A stretch of 64,000 nucleotides of DNA, from contig CP051546.1 in NCBI GenBank assembly GCA_012837155.1, forward strand, positions 801,347-865,346. Reading direction: 5' to 3'. The notes beneath the pieces are model-generated. The model had not been told where the DNA came from, made no database searches, and was given only the letters and a program-made list of their open reading frames with translations. This stretch comes from Flavobacterium sp. GTDB lineage: Bacteria; Bacteroidota; Bacteroidia; Flavobacteriales; Flavobacteriaceae. Of this stretch, positions 47,523-57,546 are shown one piece after another (within the stretch, counting starts at the first letter, position 1; each line of letters opens with the position of its first letter). The translations under genes were made by a program, and so were the position numbers.

Positions 47523-48658
47523 TTAATTATCCATTAATAATTGACTTCCAATTCCTATTTCATCACAAATGTACTGACCATTTTGACAATAGCCAACTAA
47601 TTTGCTCTTAATAAACTGTAAAACCTCGTTGGACACCTTTTTAGGATACAAAATATGAACATTGGCGCCGGCATCGAGGGTAAAACAAACGGGTATTTAG
47701 TTTCGTTTCGAAATTTCCAAATGGCATTTATGATTTCTAAAGTATTGGGTTTCATCAAAATAAAATACGGCATCGAAGTCATCATCATAGCATGCAATGT
47801 CATTGCTTCGCTTTCGACTATTTTAATAAATTCATCCAAGTTTCCGCTTTTGAAAACAGCAATTAATTGGTCTAAATTTTCGTGTGCTTGTGTAAACCGC
47901 CTTTCGGCAAAAGGGTGGTTTGTCATTAAATTATGACCAACGGAACTCGAAATTTGTTTCGTGCCTTTGTCAACCAGTAAAATGGTATCTTGAAAATCAC
48001 TAAAATTCGCATGAATTGTATTTGGAAATTCCACGCCAAATAAATCCGAGCTTCCTGAAATATTTTTATGTTTTCCCCAAACAACGAGATTGCCTTTTAC
48101 ACTTCGGCAGGCACTTCCGGAACCCAAACGTGCCAAGAAAGAGGCTTTTTGATAAAAATAATCTTCGCTCATTTCTGGGTTTAATATTTTTTCTAAACTC
48201 ATTAAATTCATCGCTAAAGCAGCCATTCCAGAAGCCGATGAGGCAATTCCGGAACTGTGGGGAAAGGTATTTTTAGTGTCAATGGTAAAATGATAGTCCT
48301 TTAGAAACGGCAAATAAAGAAAGACTCTTTCAAAAAATTCTTCAATTTTTGGCTTAAAATCTTCTTTGGGTTTTCCTTCAAATAGCAAATCGAACGAAAA
48401 GCTCGAATCTGTTCCATTAAATTTATCATCTCGAATGTGGTCGGGAGGCGAAGTGTTTTTTTTGGCAAAAGCCAAAGTTGTTGTGGTTTTGCAATTGTTC
48501 AAGGTAAAACTTATCGAAGGATTGGCTGGAATTTGCTTGTCTTTTTTCCCCCAATATTTCACTAGGGCAATATTACTTGGCGCACTCCATTGAAAGCGAC
48601 CTCTTTCGATGGAATGTAAATAGTTGGCAGGAATAAAATCGTTTGCTGAAAACATCAA
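47523..48658 (-). CDS. mvaD: Diphosphomevalonate decarboxylase, one frameshift
   Basis: It starts with a short leader, then RFQWSAPSNIALVKYWGKKD (the SNIAL.KYWGK signature), SISFTLNNCKTTTTLAF, SSGIASSASGMAALAMNLMS (GHMP phosphate loop) and GSGSACRSVKGNLVVW. The C-terminus, after a frame change near 47688, reads VCFTLDAGANVHILYPKKVS (catalytic Asp in TLDAGAN) and ends GIGSQLLMDN. It converts mevalonate-5-diphosphate and ATP to isopentenyl diphosphate. First gene of the operon with mevalonate kinase and the UbiA-type enzyme. Confidence 0.93.
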
Positions 48659-48710
48659 TTAAAGAATTTTTGCAAAGATACTTTTTTTGGTTAATCCTTG
48701 ATTTGTTTGT

Positions 48711-48743
48711 TTGTCGAATCGGTCAAAGTTTTGACTAATTTTG
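48711..48743 (+). promoter_or_regulatory. Flavobacterial-type promoter of tspO
   Basis: TTG at 48711-48713 and TAATTTTG at 48736-48743 are separated by 22 bp, fitting TTG-N(17-23)-TAnnTTTG. The start codon at 48757 lies 13 bp downstream. Confidence 0.55.
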
Positions 48744-48756
48744 TAGAAAAACAATT

Positions 48757-49233
48757 ATGAACAAGATTACTAAGATTTTAGCTGTTGTTGTTACGTGTTT
48801 AGTGATTGGGTATTTTTCGGGAATGATTACTCGTTCTGCAATTCTAACTTGGTACCCAACATTGGTAAAGCCAAGTTTCAATCCTCCTAATTGGATTTTT
48901 GCGCCCGTTTGGAGTATGCTTTATATTATGATGGGAATTGCTGCTGGGTTGGTTTGGGATCGAATCGATTTTAGCAAGGAAATCGTGAAAGAAGCATTGA
49001 TTTTTTTTGCAATTCAATTGGTTTTAAATGCTTTGTGGTCGTATTTATTTTTTGGTTTGAAAAACCCAATGTTGGCTGGCATAGAAATTATTTTATTATG
49101 GCTAATGATTTTTGAAACGTATACAAAGTTTGTTAAGATTAACAAAGTTGCGGGTTATTTATTGATTCCGTATTTGCTTTGGGTAAGTTTTGCAATGGTT
49201 TTGAATGGCAGTATTTGGTGGTTGAACCGATGA
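48757..49233 (+). CDS. tspO: TspO/MBR family membrane protein
   Basis: 158 residues, five predicted helices, intact. Conserved aromatic motifs: TRSAILTWYPTLVKPSFNPP then NWIFAPVWSMLYIMMGIAAG (the W.P.W.....Y..M.G pattern) and LNALWSYLFFGLKNPMLAG. TspO proteins bind porphyrins, haem or sterol-like ligands and are tied to stress and tetrapyrrole metabolism. It is transcribed alone, divergent from mvaD, and shares a bidirectional terminator with the next gene. Confidence 0.93.
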   Translation: MNKITKILAVVVTCLVIGYFSGMITRSAILTWYPTLVKPSFNPPNWIFAPVWSMLYIMMGIAAGLVWDRIDFSKEIVKEALIFFAIQLVLNALWSYLFFGLKNPMLAGIEIILLWLMIFETYTKFVKINKVAGYLLIPYLLWVSFAMVLNGSIWWLNR

Positions 49234-49264
49234 TTTTTTATTTATTTACGTATTGCAACTTTCG

Positions 49265-49310
49265 AATTCAAATTAAAAAAGCTCCTTTTGGAGCTTTTTT
49301 AATTTGAATT
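49265..49310. terminator. Bidirectional terminator with 21-bp perfect arms
   Basis: AATTCAAATTAAAAAAGCTC (plus C) pairs perfectly with GGAGCTTTTTTAATTTGAAT (plus T) around TTTT. It serves tspO (+) and the repeat protein (-), whose stop codon overlaps its edge. Confidence 0.9.
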
Positions 49311-52208
49311 ATTTGGCTATAAATACCCAACCTGATTTTGAAGTTCCATCCTCCATTTCGGCGACATAAAAATACGTTCCATCAGGGAGCGCTTCTCCTG
49401 TGCTATTAGTTCCATCCCATTGATCGGTATAATTGCCGTAACTATTTACTTTTCTTCCATAGCGGTTGAATAATTCGAGTTTGGCAACTTTACATTCTTT
49501 CAAATTGAATTTTTGATTGTATTCATCGCCATTTGGCGAGATGGCATTAGGGAATACGCAAAGAGAATTTACAGTAGCTACTTTGCTAAATTCACAACCA
49601 TTCGAGTCTTTAACAGTAATTGTATAATTACCCGGAGGAAGGTTAGAGTAGGAAGTTTCAGATGTAAATGAACTATTGTTGACGCTATATTGATAAGGGC
49701 TCAACCCACCTGTTATTCCTGTAATTTTAATAGTTCCCTCGGGTTTATCATTAACAACATCAGAAGTTGTAAGGCTAATAGCTGTTGGTGATTGATAAAT
49801 AGTAACGGTTATCGATGTTGAACTGGCACACAGACCAGCTCTTGGGGTAAAGATATAAGTTCCCGAAGTTGTATTGCTTATGGTTGTTGGATTCCAAGAT
49901 CCAGCGATTGCATTATTCGATGTTGTTGGTAAAACAGGAACCGTAGATCCTGAACATATTGGGGCAATTGCGGTAAAAGTTGGGACGGTTTTTTGAGTCA
50001 CATTTATGGTTAGAGGAACAGTTGCCGTTGCGCATTGTCCAGCATCAGGTGTGAAAGTGTAGGTTTTAGTTTGGGTGTTGTCTAATGCTGGCGACCAAAC
50101 ACCTGTAACACCATTTATCGAAGTTGTTGGTAGAGGCGTTAAAATATCTCCAGCACAAATGGCAGCAACAGGATTAAAAGTGGCGATTAATGGGTTTATA
50201 GTTATGTTTATTTGGGCTTGTAATGAGCATTGTCCTGGGTCAGGAGTAAAAGTATATGTAGTGGTTCCTGAAATGCTGGTGTCTATAGTTGCTGGATTCC
50301 ACTGTCCTGTAATTGAATTGTTAGAGGTTGTTTGCAATATTGGAGCCGTTGTTCCTTGACAAATAGGAGCGATTAAATTGAAAGTTGGAGTAATGGTGGT
50401 TACAACAACATTTAATTTGGCTATTGTAGCACATAAACCTGAATCAGGGGTAAAAGTATATTCTGCCGAGGCGGTATTGCTTATTGCAGAATTCCAAGTT
50501 CCATGAATACCGTTATTTGATGTCGTTGGCAATGTGGGTATTGTTGAAGACCCATAACATACATTCGGAATTGGATCAAAAGTTGGTACTGCTTTTGGAA
50601 TTACACTTATTGTTAAAGAAGTAGTTGCAGTTGCACATTGTCCCGCTGTTGGTGTAAAAGTATAGGTTTTAGTTTGAGTGTTGTCTAAAGCTGGAGACCA
50701 AGAGCCTAAAATTCCTTCTAAAGAAGTTGTTGGCAATGGTGCTAAAACATCTCCAGCACAGATAGGTGCAACTGGAGCAAAAGTAGCTGTTATAGGATTT
50801 ACAACAATGGTAAAAGGAACAGTTGTAGTAGCACATTGTCCAGAATCAGGTGTAAAATTATAAGTTGTAGTTTTGGTATTATCCAAAGCAGGAGACCAAG
50901 TTCCTGTAATACCATTAATCGAAGTGGTAGGCAACGGATTTAAAAACGCCTCCAGCACAAATGGCCGAAACTGGAGCGAAAGTAGCTAAAAGCTGATTTA
51001 CAACTATGGTCATATTAGTTGTAGCTGTTGCACATTGCCCCCGCTGTTGGTGTAAAAGTATAGGTTTTAGTTTGAGTGTTGTCTAAAGTTGGAGACCAAG
51101 AACCCAAAATTCCTTCTAAAGAAGTTGTAGGTAACGGATTTAAAACATTCCCAGCACAAATAGGAGCCACTTGGGCAAAAGTAGTTGTTATGGGATTTAC
51201 AACTATGGTCATGTTGGTTGTGGCAGTTGCACATTGTCCAGGTGTTGGCGTAAAAGTATAGGTTGTTGTTTTGGTATTATCCAAAGCAGGCGACCAAGTT
51301 CCCGCAACTCCATTGGTTGAGGGTTGTAGCCAACGGGGTCAAAACATCCCCAGCGCAAATAGGCGGATGTGGTGGAAGAAAAACAGCTGCTAATGGGTTT
51401 ATATTTATATTTACCACCTTGGTCGTTGCACATTGTCCTGCGCTTGGAGTGAAGGTGTAGGTTCCGGGAGTTGTATTGCTCACAACAGAAGGGCTCCAAG
51501 TTCCCATAATACCATTGTTAGAAATAGTAGATAAACCGGAGGAGTATCGCCAAGACAAATAGATGCGGGTAGCGTAAATACAGGCGCTACATTGTTTACT
51601 ACAAAGATGGTAAATGATAAAGGATTAGCACATTGTCCAGGGTCTGGAGTAAAAAGATAAGTTGTAGTTGTGTTATTATTCACTACGGATGGATTCCAAG
51701 TTCCTGTTATTCCATTGGTTGATGTTGTAGATAACAAGGGAGAGGCTCCTCCTTTACAAATTGCAGGTAAAGTAGCGTCGAATGTTGGATCTACTTTTGT
51801 GTTTACAACTACGGTAGTTGTGTTTTGAAAAGTGGCAGAGGCCGAATCAGTAATGGTCACAATATAATTCCCAGCATCAGATGAAACGGCAGCATTGTTT
51901 ACTAATGGATTTTGGGCATTTGAAGTAAAACCATTTGGACCAGTCCAACTAAAAGTATAGGGAGCAACACCTCCGCTTGGATTTGCAGAGAGCGTTAGAT
52001 TGTCTCCTTCGCAAATAGTTATCGTAGCTATTGCTGAATTTGCTAAAGCAAAAAATGATTTTTTCGATGCAAGAGGATGAGTAATCAAGCGAGTAGAAGT
52101 GTTTCCTTTTGAATTAGGAGAAGTATTGTTGATATTAACGCCATTAGCAAATAAATGGAAAGAAAATAGGCTTAAAAAAAGTACGACTGATAAGTAGATT
52201 TTTTTCAT
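49309..52208 (-). CDS. Large secreted repeat protein with T9SS type B / gliding-motility C-terminal domain, frameshifted
   Basis: Signal peptide (MKKIYLSVVLFLSLFSFHLF), an Ig/PKD-like domain (ICEGDNLTLSANPSGGVAPY, DAGNYIVTITDSA), then about ten repeats of some 70-75 residues. Each follows the pattern (P/A)TF...PIC.G....LPTTS.NGI.G.W.PA.DNT.T.TYTFTP..GQCAT. A SprB-like repeat follows (ITGGLSPYQYSVNNSSFTSE, NYTITVKDSNGCEFS). The type B sorting domain reads CVFPNAISPNGDEYNQKFNL, ELFNRYGRKV and WDGTNSTGEALPDGTYFYVA, ending GWVFIAK. The product should pass the inner membrane by Sec and the outer membrane by type IX secretion to the cell surface, probably as an adhesin. Four or more frame breaks lie between 50940 and 51560. 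Confidence 0.85.
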
Positions 52209-52339
52209 TGATTTTGGTGTGTGTTAATTAAAAAACTTAGGAGATAAGCCGAAAATTTGTCTTTTAGGGTTGTATAAAACAACAATTATTCAAAAGTATG
52301 GAAAATACGTATCAAAAATACAATTAATTTGCCAAAACG

Positions 52340-53548
52340 TTAAAAAGAATTTGCTAAAATAAATCCGCTCGTCCAAGCATTTTGAAAATTAAATCCGCCA
52401 GTAACAGCATCAATATTTACAATTTCTCCTGCGAAATATAGGTTTTTATGTAGTTTGCTTTCCATGGTTTTAAAATTAATTTCTTTCAAATCAATTCCGC
52501 CGGCAGTAACAAACTCTTCTTTAAAAGTGCTTTTGCCATTAACTTGAAAACAGGAATTTGTCAATATGTCGGATAAATTTTGCAATTGAATTTTTGTTAA
52601 ATCAGCCCATTTAACCTCTTCTGAAATGTCCGAAGCTTGAGCTAAATTTTCCCAAAGCCTATTTGGGAGTGCAAAAGGCGATTTTTTGACAACTATTTTT
52701 TTGGCGTGCTCTTGTTTTATGTTTTTGAGTATTTTTTTTGCATCCTCACTATCAATATCATTCAGCCAATTGATGGCAATTGTAAACTGGTACTTCTTTT
52801 CGAACAAAATGCGTGCTCCCCAAGCAGATAATTTCAAAATTGCAGGGCCGCTCATTCCCCAATGTGTAATCAACAAAGGGCCTGTCGATGAGAGTTTTGT
52901 ATTTTTGATTTTTATAGAAACTTGGGCTGAAACACCAGGTAATTCTTTTATTCTAGAATCTTTAATATTGAAAGTAAATAAAGAAGGCACGGGATTTACG
53001 ATGGCGTGACCAAAAGTTTGTAGCATTTCCCATATTTTAGGATTGCTTCCTGTGGCTAGGATTAATTTTTCGGCAATATAATTTTTGTTTTGGGTTTCTA
53101 TTTTCCAAAAAGTATCTTTTTTAAAAATAGATTGTACACTTTGACCAGTTAGAATTGTGATTCCTAATTTTTGAGTGGCTTTAAGGAAACAATCGATTAT
53201 TGTTTGCGAAGAATTCGAAACGGGAAACATACGTCCATCGTCTTCAATCTTGAGTTCCACACCATGATTGCTGAACCATTCTACGGTGTCGCCAGAGCAA
53301 AATTGGTGGAAAGGGCCTCGCAATTCTTTTTCGCCACGCGGATAAAATTTTACCAGTTCGTTGGGTTCAAAACAAGCGTGTGTTACATTGCATCTGCCTC
53401 CGCCAGAAACACGAACTTTAGACAATACTTCGCTTCCTCGTTCTAGAATAGCTACTTTTAATGCTGGTTTTTTTTCGACAATATTGATTGCCGTAAAAAA
53501 ACCGGCTGCTCCGCCACCAACAATGATAACATCAAAATTCTGATTCAT
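52340..53548 (-). CDS. HI0933-family NAD(P)/FAD-dependent oxidoreductase
   Basis: 402 residues, intact. The FAD Rossmann motif is NFDVIIVGGGAAGFFTAINI, followed by VLSKVRVSGGGRCNVTHACF (the family's SGGGRCNxT signature), AEKLILATGSNPKIWEMLQT, SSTGPLLITHWGMSGPAILK and a C-terminal KNLYFAGEIVNIDAVTGGFN then FQNAWTSGFILANSF. Function of the family (YhiN/HI0933) is not well defined. The start overlaps the stop of the GDPD gene by 4 bp. Confidence 0.9.
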   Translation of the reverse strand: MNQNFDVIIVGGGAAGFFTAINIVEKKPALKVAILERGSEVLSKVRVSGGGRCNVTHACFEPNELVKFYPRGEKELRGPFHQFCSGDTVEWFSNHGVELKIEDDGRMFPVSNSSQTIIDCFLKATQKLGITILTGQSVQSIFKKDTFWKIETQNKNYIAEKLILATGSNPKIWEMLQTFGHAIVNPVPSLFTFNIKDSRIKELPGVSAQVSIKIKNTKLSSTGPLLITHWGMSGPAILKLSAWGARILFEKKYQFTIAINWLNDIDSEDAKKILKNIKQEHAKKIVVKKSPFALPNRLWENLAQASDISEEVKWADLTKIQLQNLSDILTNSCFQVNGKSTFKEEFVTAGGIDLKEINFKTMESKLHKNLYFAGEIVNIDAVTGGFNFQNAWTSGFILANSF

Positions 53549-54230
53549 ATTTTATCTGGAAAATTCGAAATAATTCCGTTTACGGTCGAATGATTTTATT
53601 TTTTGAATAGCTTCTTCCGAGTTTACTGTCCAAGGAAAAACTTTGAAGCCGTTTTCTTGTATCAAAGTTACATTTTCTTTCGTCAACAATTGATAATAAG
53701 GGTTAATGGAAAAAGCTTCTATTTTTTTGGCGAAAGCCAGAGCGTTCTCCATGGATTCATCGGTTAAAACGCCAATTTGTATGTTGGATTTAACTCATAA
53801 ATCTCTTTCAGCATGTTCCAGTCGAAACTCGAAATTATAAAATCGGTAAGCAGCCATTTTTTATCTAAAATAGAATGATTTATTAAGTCGTTTACGGGTT
53901 TTGCTGTGCCAATTCCTTTGAGTTCAATATTGATAAAACAGCGTCGATTGACTAAATTTAAAACTTCAGCTAGTGTGGGAATTTCTTGAAAATTAGCAAT
54001 TCGGAATTGCTTCAATTCCCGCAAAGAAAGTTTGTTTACAGCTCCTTTTCCGTTTGTAGTTCGGTCAATTGTTTCATCGTGAATGACTACCAACTCTCCG
54101 TCCAACTCAAATGCACGTCGAGTTCTATGCCATCAGCATTCAAATGAATCGCTTTTTCGAAAGCAATTAAAGTGTTTTCAGGCTCGTTACCCGAAGCACC
54201 ACGATGACCGATTTTGAGAATTTTATTCAT
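53545..54230 (-). CDS. Glycerophosphodiester phosphodiesterase, frameshifted
   Basis: It starts MNKILKIGHRGASGNEPENT then LIAFEKAIHLNADGIELDVH, the GDPD signature (HRG..PENT and E.D). VVIHDETIDRTTNGKG (catalytic His) and FINIELKG follow. The end reads GIISNFPDKI with TGA overlapping the flavoprotein ATG. Three frame changes (about 54118, 53762, 53590) occur. Around 228 codons, a little short for the family but complete. It cleaves glycerophosphodiesters to glycerol-3-phosphate and an alcohol. Confidence 0.83.
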
Positions 54231-54334
54231 TCGAATTAATTTTTGGGTAAAGGTAGCGAAGAAAATGATTAAATTAGGAAACGTTGTCTTTACGACTTGG
54301 AAAAGTTAGATTTAAAAGAGGGTAGAGCAATACG

Positions 54335-54375
54335 AAAAAAGCCTATCAAAATTTATATCTGATAGGCTTTTGTTT
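54335..54375. terminator. Terminator between acs and GDPD genes
   Basis: AAAAGCCTATC and GATAGGCTTTT form an 11-bp stem around an A/T-rich loop, with A run before and T run after, shortly past the acs stop. Confidence 0.8.
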
Positions 54376-54393
54376 TGTTATCTAAAACGCAAA

Positions 54394-56306
54394 TTATAGT
54401 TTTCCGTCTTTTATTTCGTCAACAATTTCTGGATTTAATAAAGTGGTTGTGTCTCCAAAATTCGAAAAAATCACCTTCGGCTATTTTGCGAAGAATTCGT
54501 CGCATAATCTTGCCTGAACGTGTTTTTGGTAAGCCAGAGACAAACTGGATTTTGTCTAACTTGGCAATAGGTCCAATGTGGTCAGAAACGTGTTGATTTA
54601 TCTCTTTTGTCAAGTTCTCTCTATCGCGATATTCTCCGGATTCTTTTAGGATTACAAAGCCATAAAGTGCATTTCCTTTGATGTCATGAGGGAATCCTAC
54701 AATAGCACTTTCTGCCACCGCTGGATGTTCGTTTATAGCATCTTCAATAGGTGCAGTTCCTAGATTGTGACCAGAAACAATGACTACATCATCTACGCGA
54801 CCTGTAATTCTATAATAGCCTACTTCATCACGCAATGCGCCATCTCCCGTAAAATATTTCCCCGGGAAAGCACTAAAATAAGTTTCTTTGTATCGTTGAT
54901 GGTCTCCCCAAATGGTTCTAGCAATTCCCGGCCAAGGAAATTTGATACACAAACTTCCGGTAACTTGATTGCCTTCGATTTCATTTCGCTTTTCATTCAT
55001 TAAAACAGGTTGGATTCCTGGGAGTGGTAGCGAAGCATACGTTGGTTTTGTAGGGGTTACAAAAGGGATTGCAGAAATCATAATGCCTCCAGTTTCAGTC
55101 TGCCACCAAGTGTCTACTAGGGGGCATCGTTTTCCCGCCAACGTGGTCATTATACCAGTGCCAAGCCTCTTCGTTGATGGGTTCGCCAACTGAGCCAATC
55201 ACTTTTAATGAGGCTAATGGGTATTTTTGAATGTACGATAAATTCTCTTTTGCCAAAGCCCGAATAGCCGTTGGTGCAGTATAAAATTGGGTTACTTTGT
55301 GTTTTTCTATTACTTCCCAAAAACGACTAAAATCGGGGTAGGAAGGGACACCTTCAAAAATTACCGTTGTGGCCCCGTTTAATAAAGGACCGTATAAAAT
55401 ATAAGAATGTCCAGTTATCCAGCCAATATCGGCAGTACACCAGTGAATGTCGTTCTCTTCATAATTGAAAACATTTTTAAATGTATAAGCGGTGTAAACC
55501 ATATATCCTGCGGTGGTGTGCACCATTCCTTTTGGTTTTCCAGTTGATCCTGATGTATAAAGAATAAACAATGGATCTTCGGCATCCATAATTTCGGCAA
55601 CATTATTATCCGAAGCGGCGTCTAAAAGAGGTTGCAACCATTGGTCACGACCTTGTTTCATATTTATTGGAGTATGGGTTCTTTTGGCTACTAAAACGGT
55701 TTCCACTCCAGGGCAATTTGTCAATGCATCGTCGATAATTCCTTTCAAGTCGATTGATTTGTTTCCACGAAATCCACCATCCGATGTAATGACCATTTTG
55801 CAATCGCTATCATTGATTCTTGCGGCTACTGCTGTAGAAGAAAATCCTGCAAAAACAACCGAGTGTATTGCTCCAATTCTTGCACAAGCTAAAACAGAAA
55901 CGGCTAATTCTGGAATCATTGGTAAGTAAATGCAAACTCGGTCTCCTTTTTTTATGCCTTGCTCAAGGAGCACATTTGCCATTTTTGAGACTCTTACATA
56001 CAAGTCGTTGTATGAAATATGTTGTGCTTCCTCTTTTGGATCATTTGGTTCAAAGATGATGGCTGTTTTGTCGCCTCTTTTTGCAAGGTGTCTGTCAAGG
56101 CAGTTTTTTATGATGTTTACTTTCGCTCCTTTAAACCATTCTATCTTGGCTTGAGACAAATCTAATTCCATCACTTTTTCCCATTCTTGATACCATGTAA
56201 AGTTTTCGGAAGCAATTTTTCCCCAAAATTTTCTTGGCTCACGAATGGATTTATTGTAATGTTTAAAGTATTGTTCTAAATTTTCGATTTTGTAGTAACT
56301 ACTCAT
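54394..56306 (-). CDS. acs: Acetyl-CoA synthetase, two frameshifts
   Basis: About 637 codons. Motifs in order: FWGKIASENFTWYQEWEKVM, DRVCIYLPMIPELAVSVLAC, PLFILYTSGSTGKPKGMVHT (P-loop of adenylating enzymes), ENDIHWCTADIGWITGHSYI, VDTWWQTETGGIMIS (A5), YFTGDGALRDEVGYYRITGR and LPKTRSGKIMRRILRK, with the catalytic Lys that can be acetylated. It makes acetyl-CoA from acetate via acetyl-AMP. Frame changes near 55125 and 54470; the true C-terminus reads DTTTLLNPEIVDEIKDGKL. Confidence 0.93.
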
Positions 56307-56603
56307 AACTTTTTACTTTATTGTTGTTTCTTAGAATTTAATTAATAAATGAATCTTTTGGGGAAACGATTTGCAAGTATATTAAATATTTTTTTTAGAA
56401 AGAGCGAAAAGAAATGAATTCTTTCTTCTTTGTCGAATGATGAGGGAAATTTTCATACTTGCTTCTCCTTCAAAATAAACGAAAGAATAAACCATTTATG
56501 CGCAAGAGCAAAGATACACAATTGCGGTATTGCTTAAAGAGAATTATTTCGAGCAGCACTAACAGGAAGCGTTAGTAAATAGAAATATTGATAGTTAAAA
56601 AGA
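56307..56603. other. Intergenic region upstream of acs
   Basis: No gene is seen between the acs start and the tRNA-Phe terminator. It should hold the acs promoter on the reverse strand; I could not pick one confidently. Confidence 0.3.
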
Positions 56604-56640
56604 AAAAACCCTTGAAATCACTAGGAAATCAAGGGTTTTG
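56604..56640 (-). terminator. Terminator of tRNA-Phe
   Basis: AAAACCCTTGA and TCAAGGGTTTT form an 11-bp stem with a T run on the reverse strand immediately after the tRNA. Confidence 0.8.
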
Positions 56641-56713
56641 TGGTACCTCCAGGGATCGAACCAGGGACACATGGATTTTCAGTCCATTGCTCTACCATCT
56701 GAGCTAAGGTACC
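56641..56713 (-). tRNA. tRNA-Phe (anticodon GAA)
   Basis: The reverse strand starts GGTACCTTAGCTCAGATGGT and ends AGGTACC plus discriminator A. The anticodon arm TGGACTGAAAATCCA exposes GAA; the T arm holds GGTTCGATCC. 73 nt without encoded CCA. Confidence 0.95.
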
Positions 56714-56802
56714 TTTCTTAAGGCGGGTGCAAATATAGAATGATTTTTAATTTAAACAAAACAATTATTAAAAAAAATCTATTCGTAACTTCGCATCGTT
56801 AA

Positions 56803-57546
56803 ATGCAAATTATGATTTTAGCCATTGATGTTGGGAATACTAGAATTAAAGCCGCTGTCTTTGAGGAGAATACCCTTTTGGAGACTTTTGTTATTATGAA
56901 AGTTGAATTCCAAAAAGGAATTGAAAATATTTTGAAAAGCCGTAAAAATATAAGCGATTTAATAGTTGCTTCTGTAACAGACATCGAAAAACAGGCTTTT
57001 ATAGCATTTGAAAAGGCTGTGGCTATTCATTTTGTTTCGCATAATGATGCGTTCCCTTTTGTTAACTGTTATGAAACGCCAAAAACGTTGGGAATGGATA
57101 GAATGGTGCTTGCAGTTGGAGCAACGCTCTTGTTTCCTAATCAAAATCGATTGGTTATTGATGCCGGAACTTGTGTTACTTATGATTTTATTGACCAGAA
57201 TGACAATTACCTTGGCGGAGCGATTGCTCCTGGATTGCATTTGCGGTACCAAGCATTGCATAATTTTACGGCAAAACTCCCGTTGCTGAAGTTAGAAGAA
57301 CCAAAACATTTTATTGGAAAATCGACATCAGCATCGATTCATTCTGGGGTGGTAAATGGTTTAGTTTATGAAATTGACGGGTTTATCGAGGAATTTAAAT
57401 TACAGTATTCAAACTTTATAATAATTTTAACGGGAGGAGACACGGATTTTTTGGCTAAACGATTAAAAAATACCATATTTGCCAATTCAAATTTTCTTTT
57501 AGAAAGTTTGAATCAAACATTTCAATATAAAATAAAAAATGATTAA
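56803..57546 (+). CDS. coaX: Type III pantothenate kinase
   Basis: 247 residues (244 if the second ATG at 56812 is used, giving MILAIDVGNTRIKAAVF, the more usual start). CoaX phosphate motifs: LAIDVGNTRIKAAV, TPKTLGMDRMVLAVGATLLF (GxDR), VIDAGTCVTYDFI and LTGGDTDFLAKRL. It catalyses the first committed step of CoA synthesis and is insensitive to CoA feedback. It is first in a five- or six-gene run and overlaps the next gene by 8 bp. Confidence 0.93.
   Translation: MQIMILAIDVGNTRIKAAVFEENTLLETFVIMKVEFQKGIENILKSRKNISDLIVASVTDIEKQAFIAFEKAVAIHFVSHNDAFPFVNCYETPKTLGMDRMVLAVGATLLFPNQNRLVIDAGTCVTYDFIDQNDNYLGGAIAPGLHLRYQALHNFTAKLPLLKLEEPKHFIGKSTSASIHSGVVNGLVYEIDGFIEEFKLQYSNFIIILTGGDTDFLAKRLKNTIFANSNFLLESLNQTFQYKIKND

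Noticed and set aside
49309-51500. CRISPR-like or satellite DNA from the recurring GC-richer segments
   Set aside because: The periodicity is explained by coding repeats of some 70-75 residues in a surface protein.
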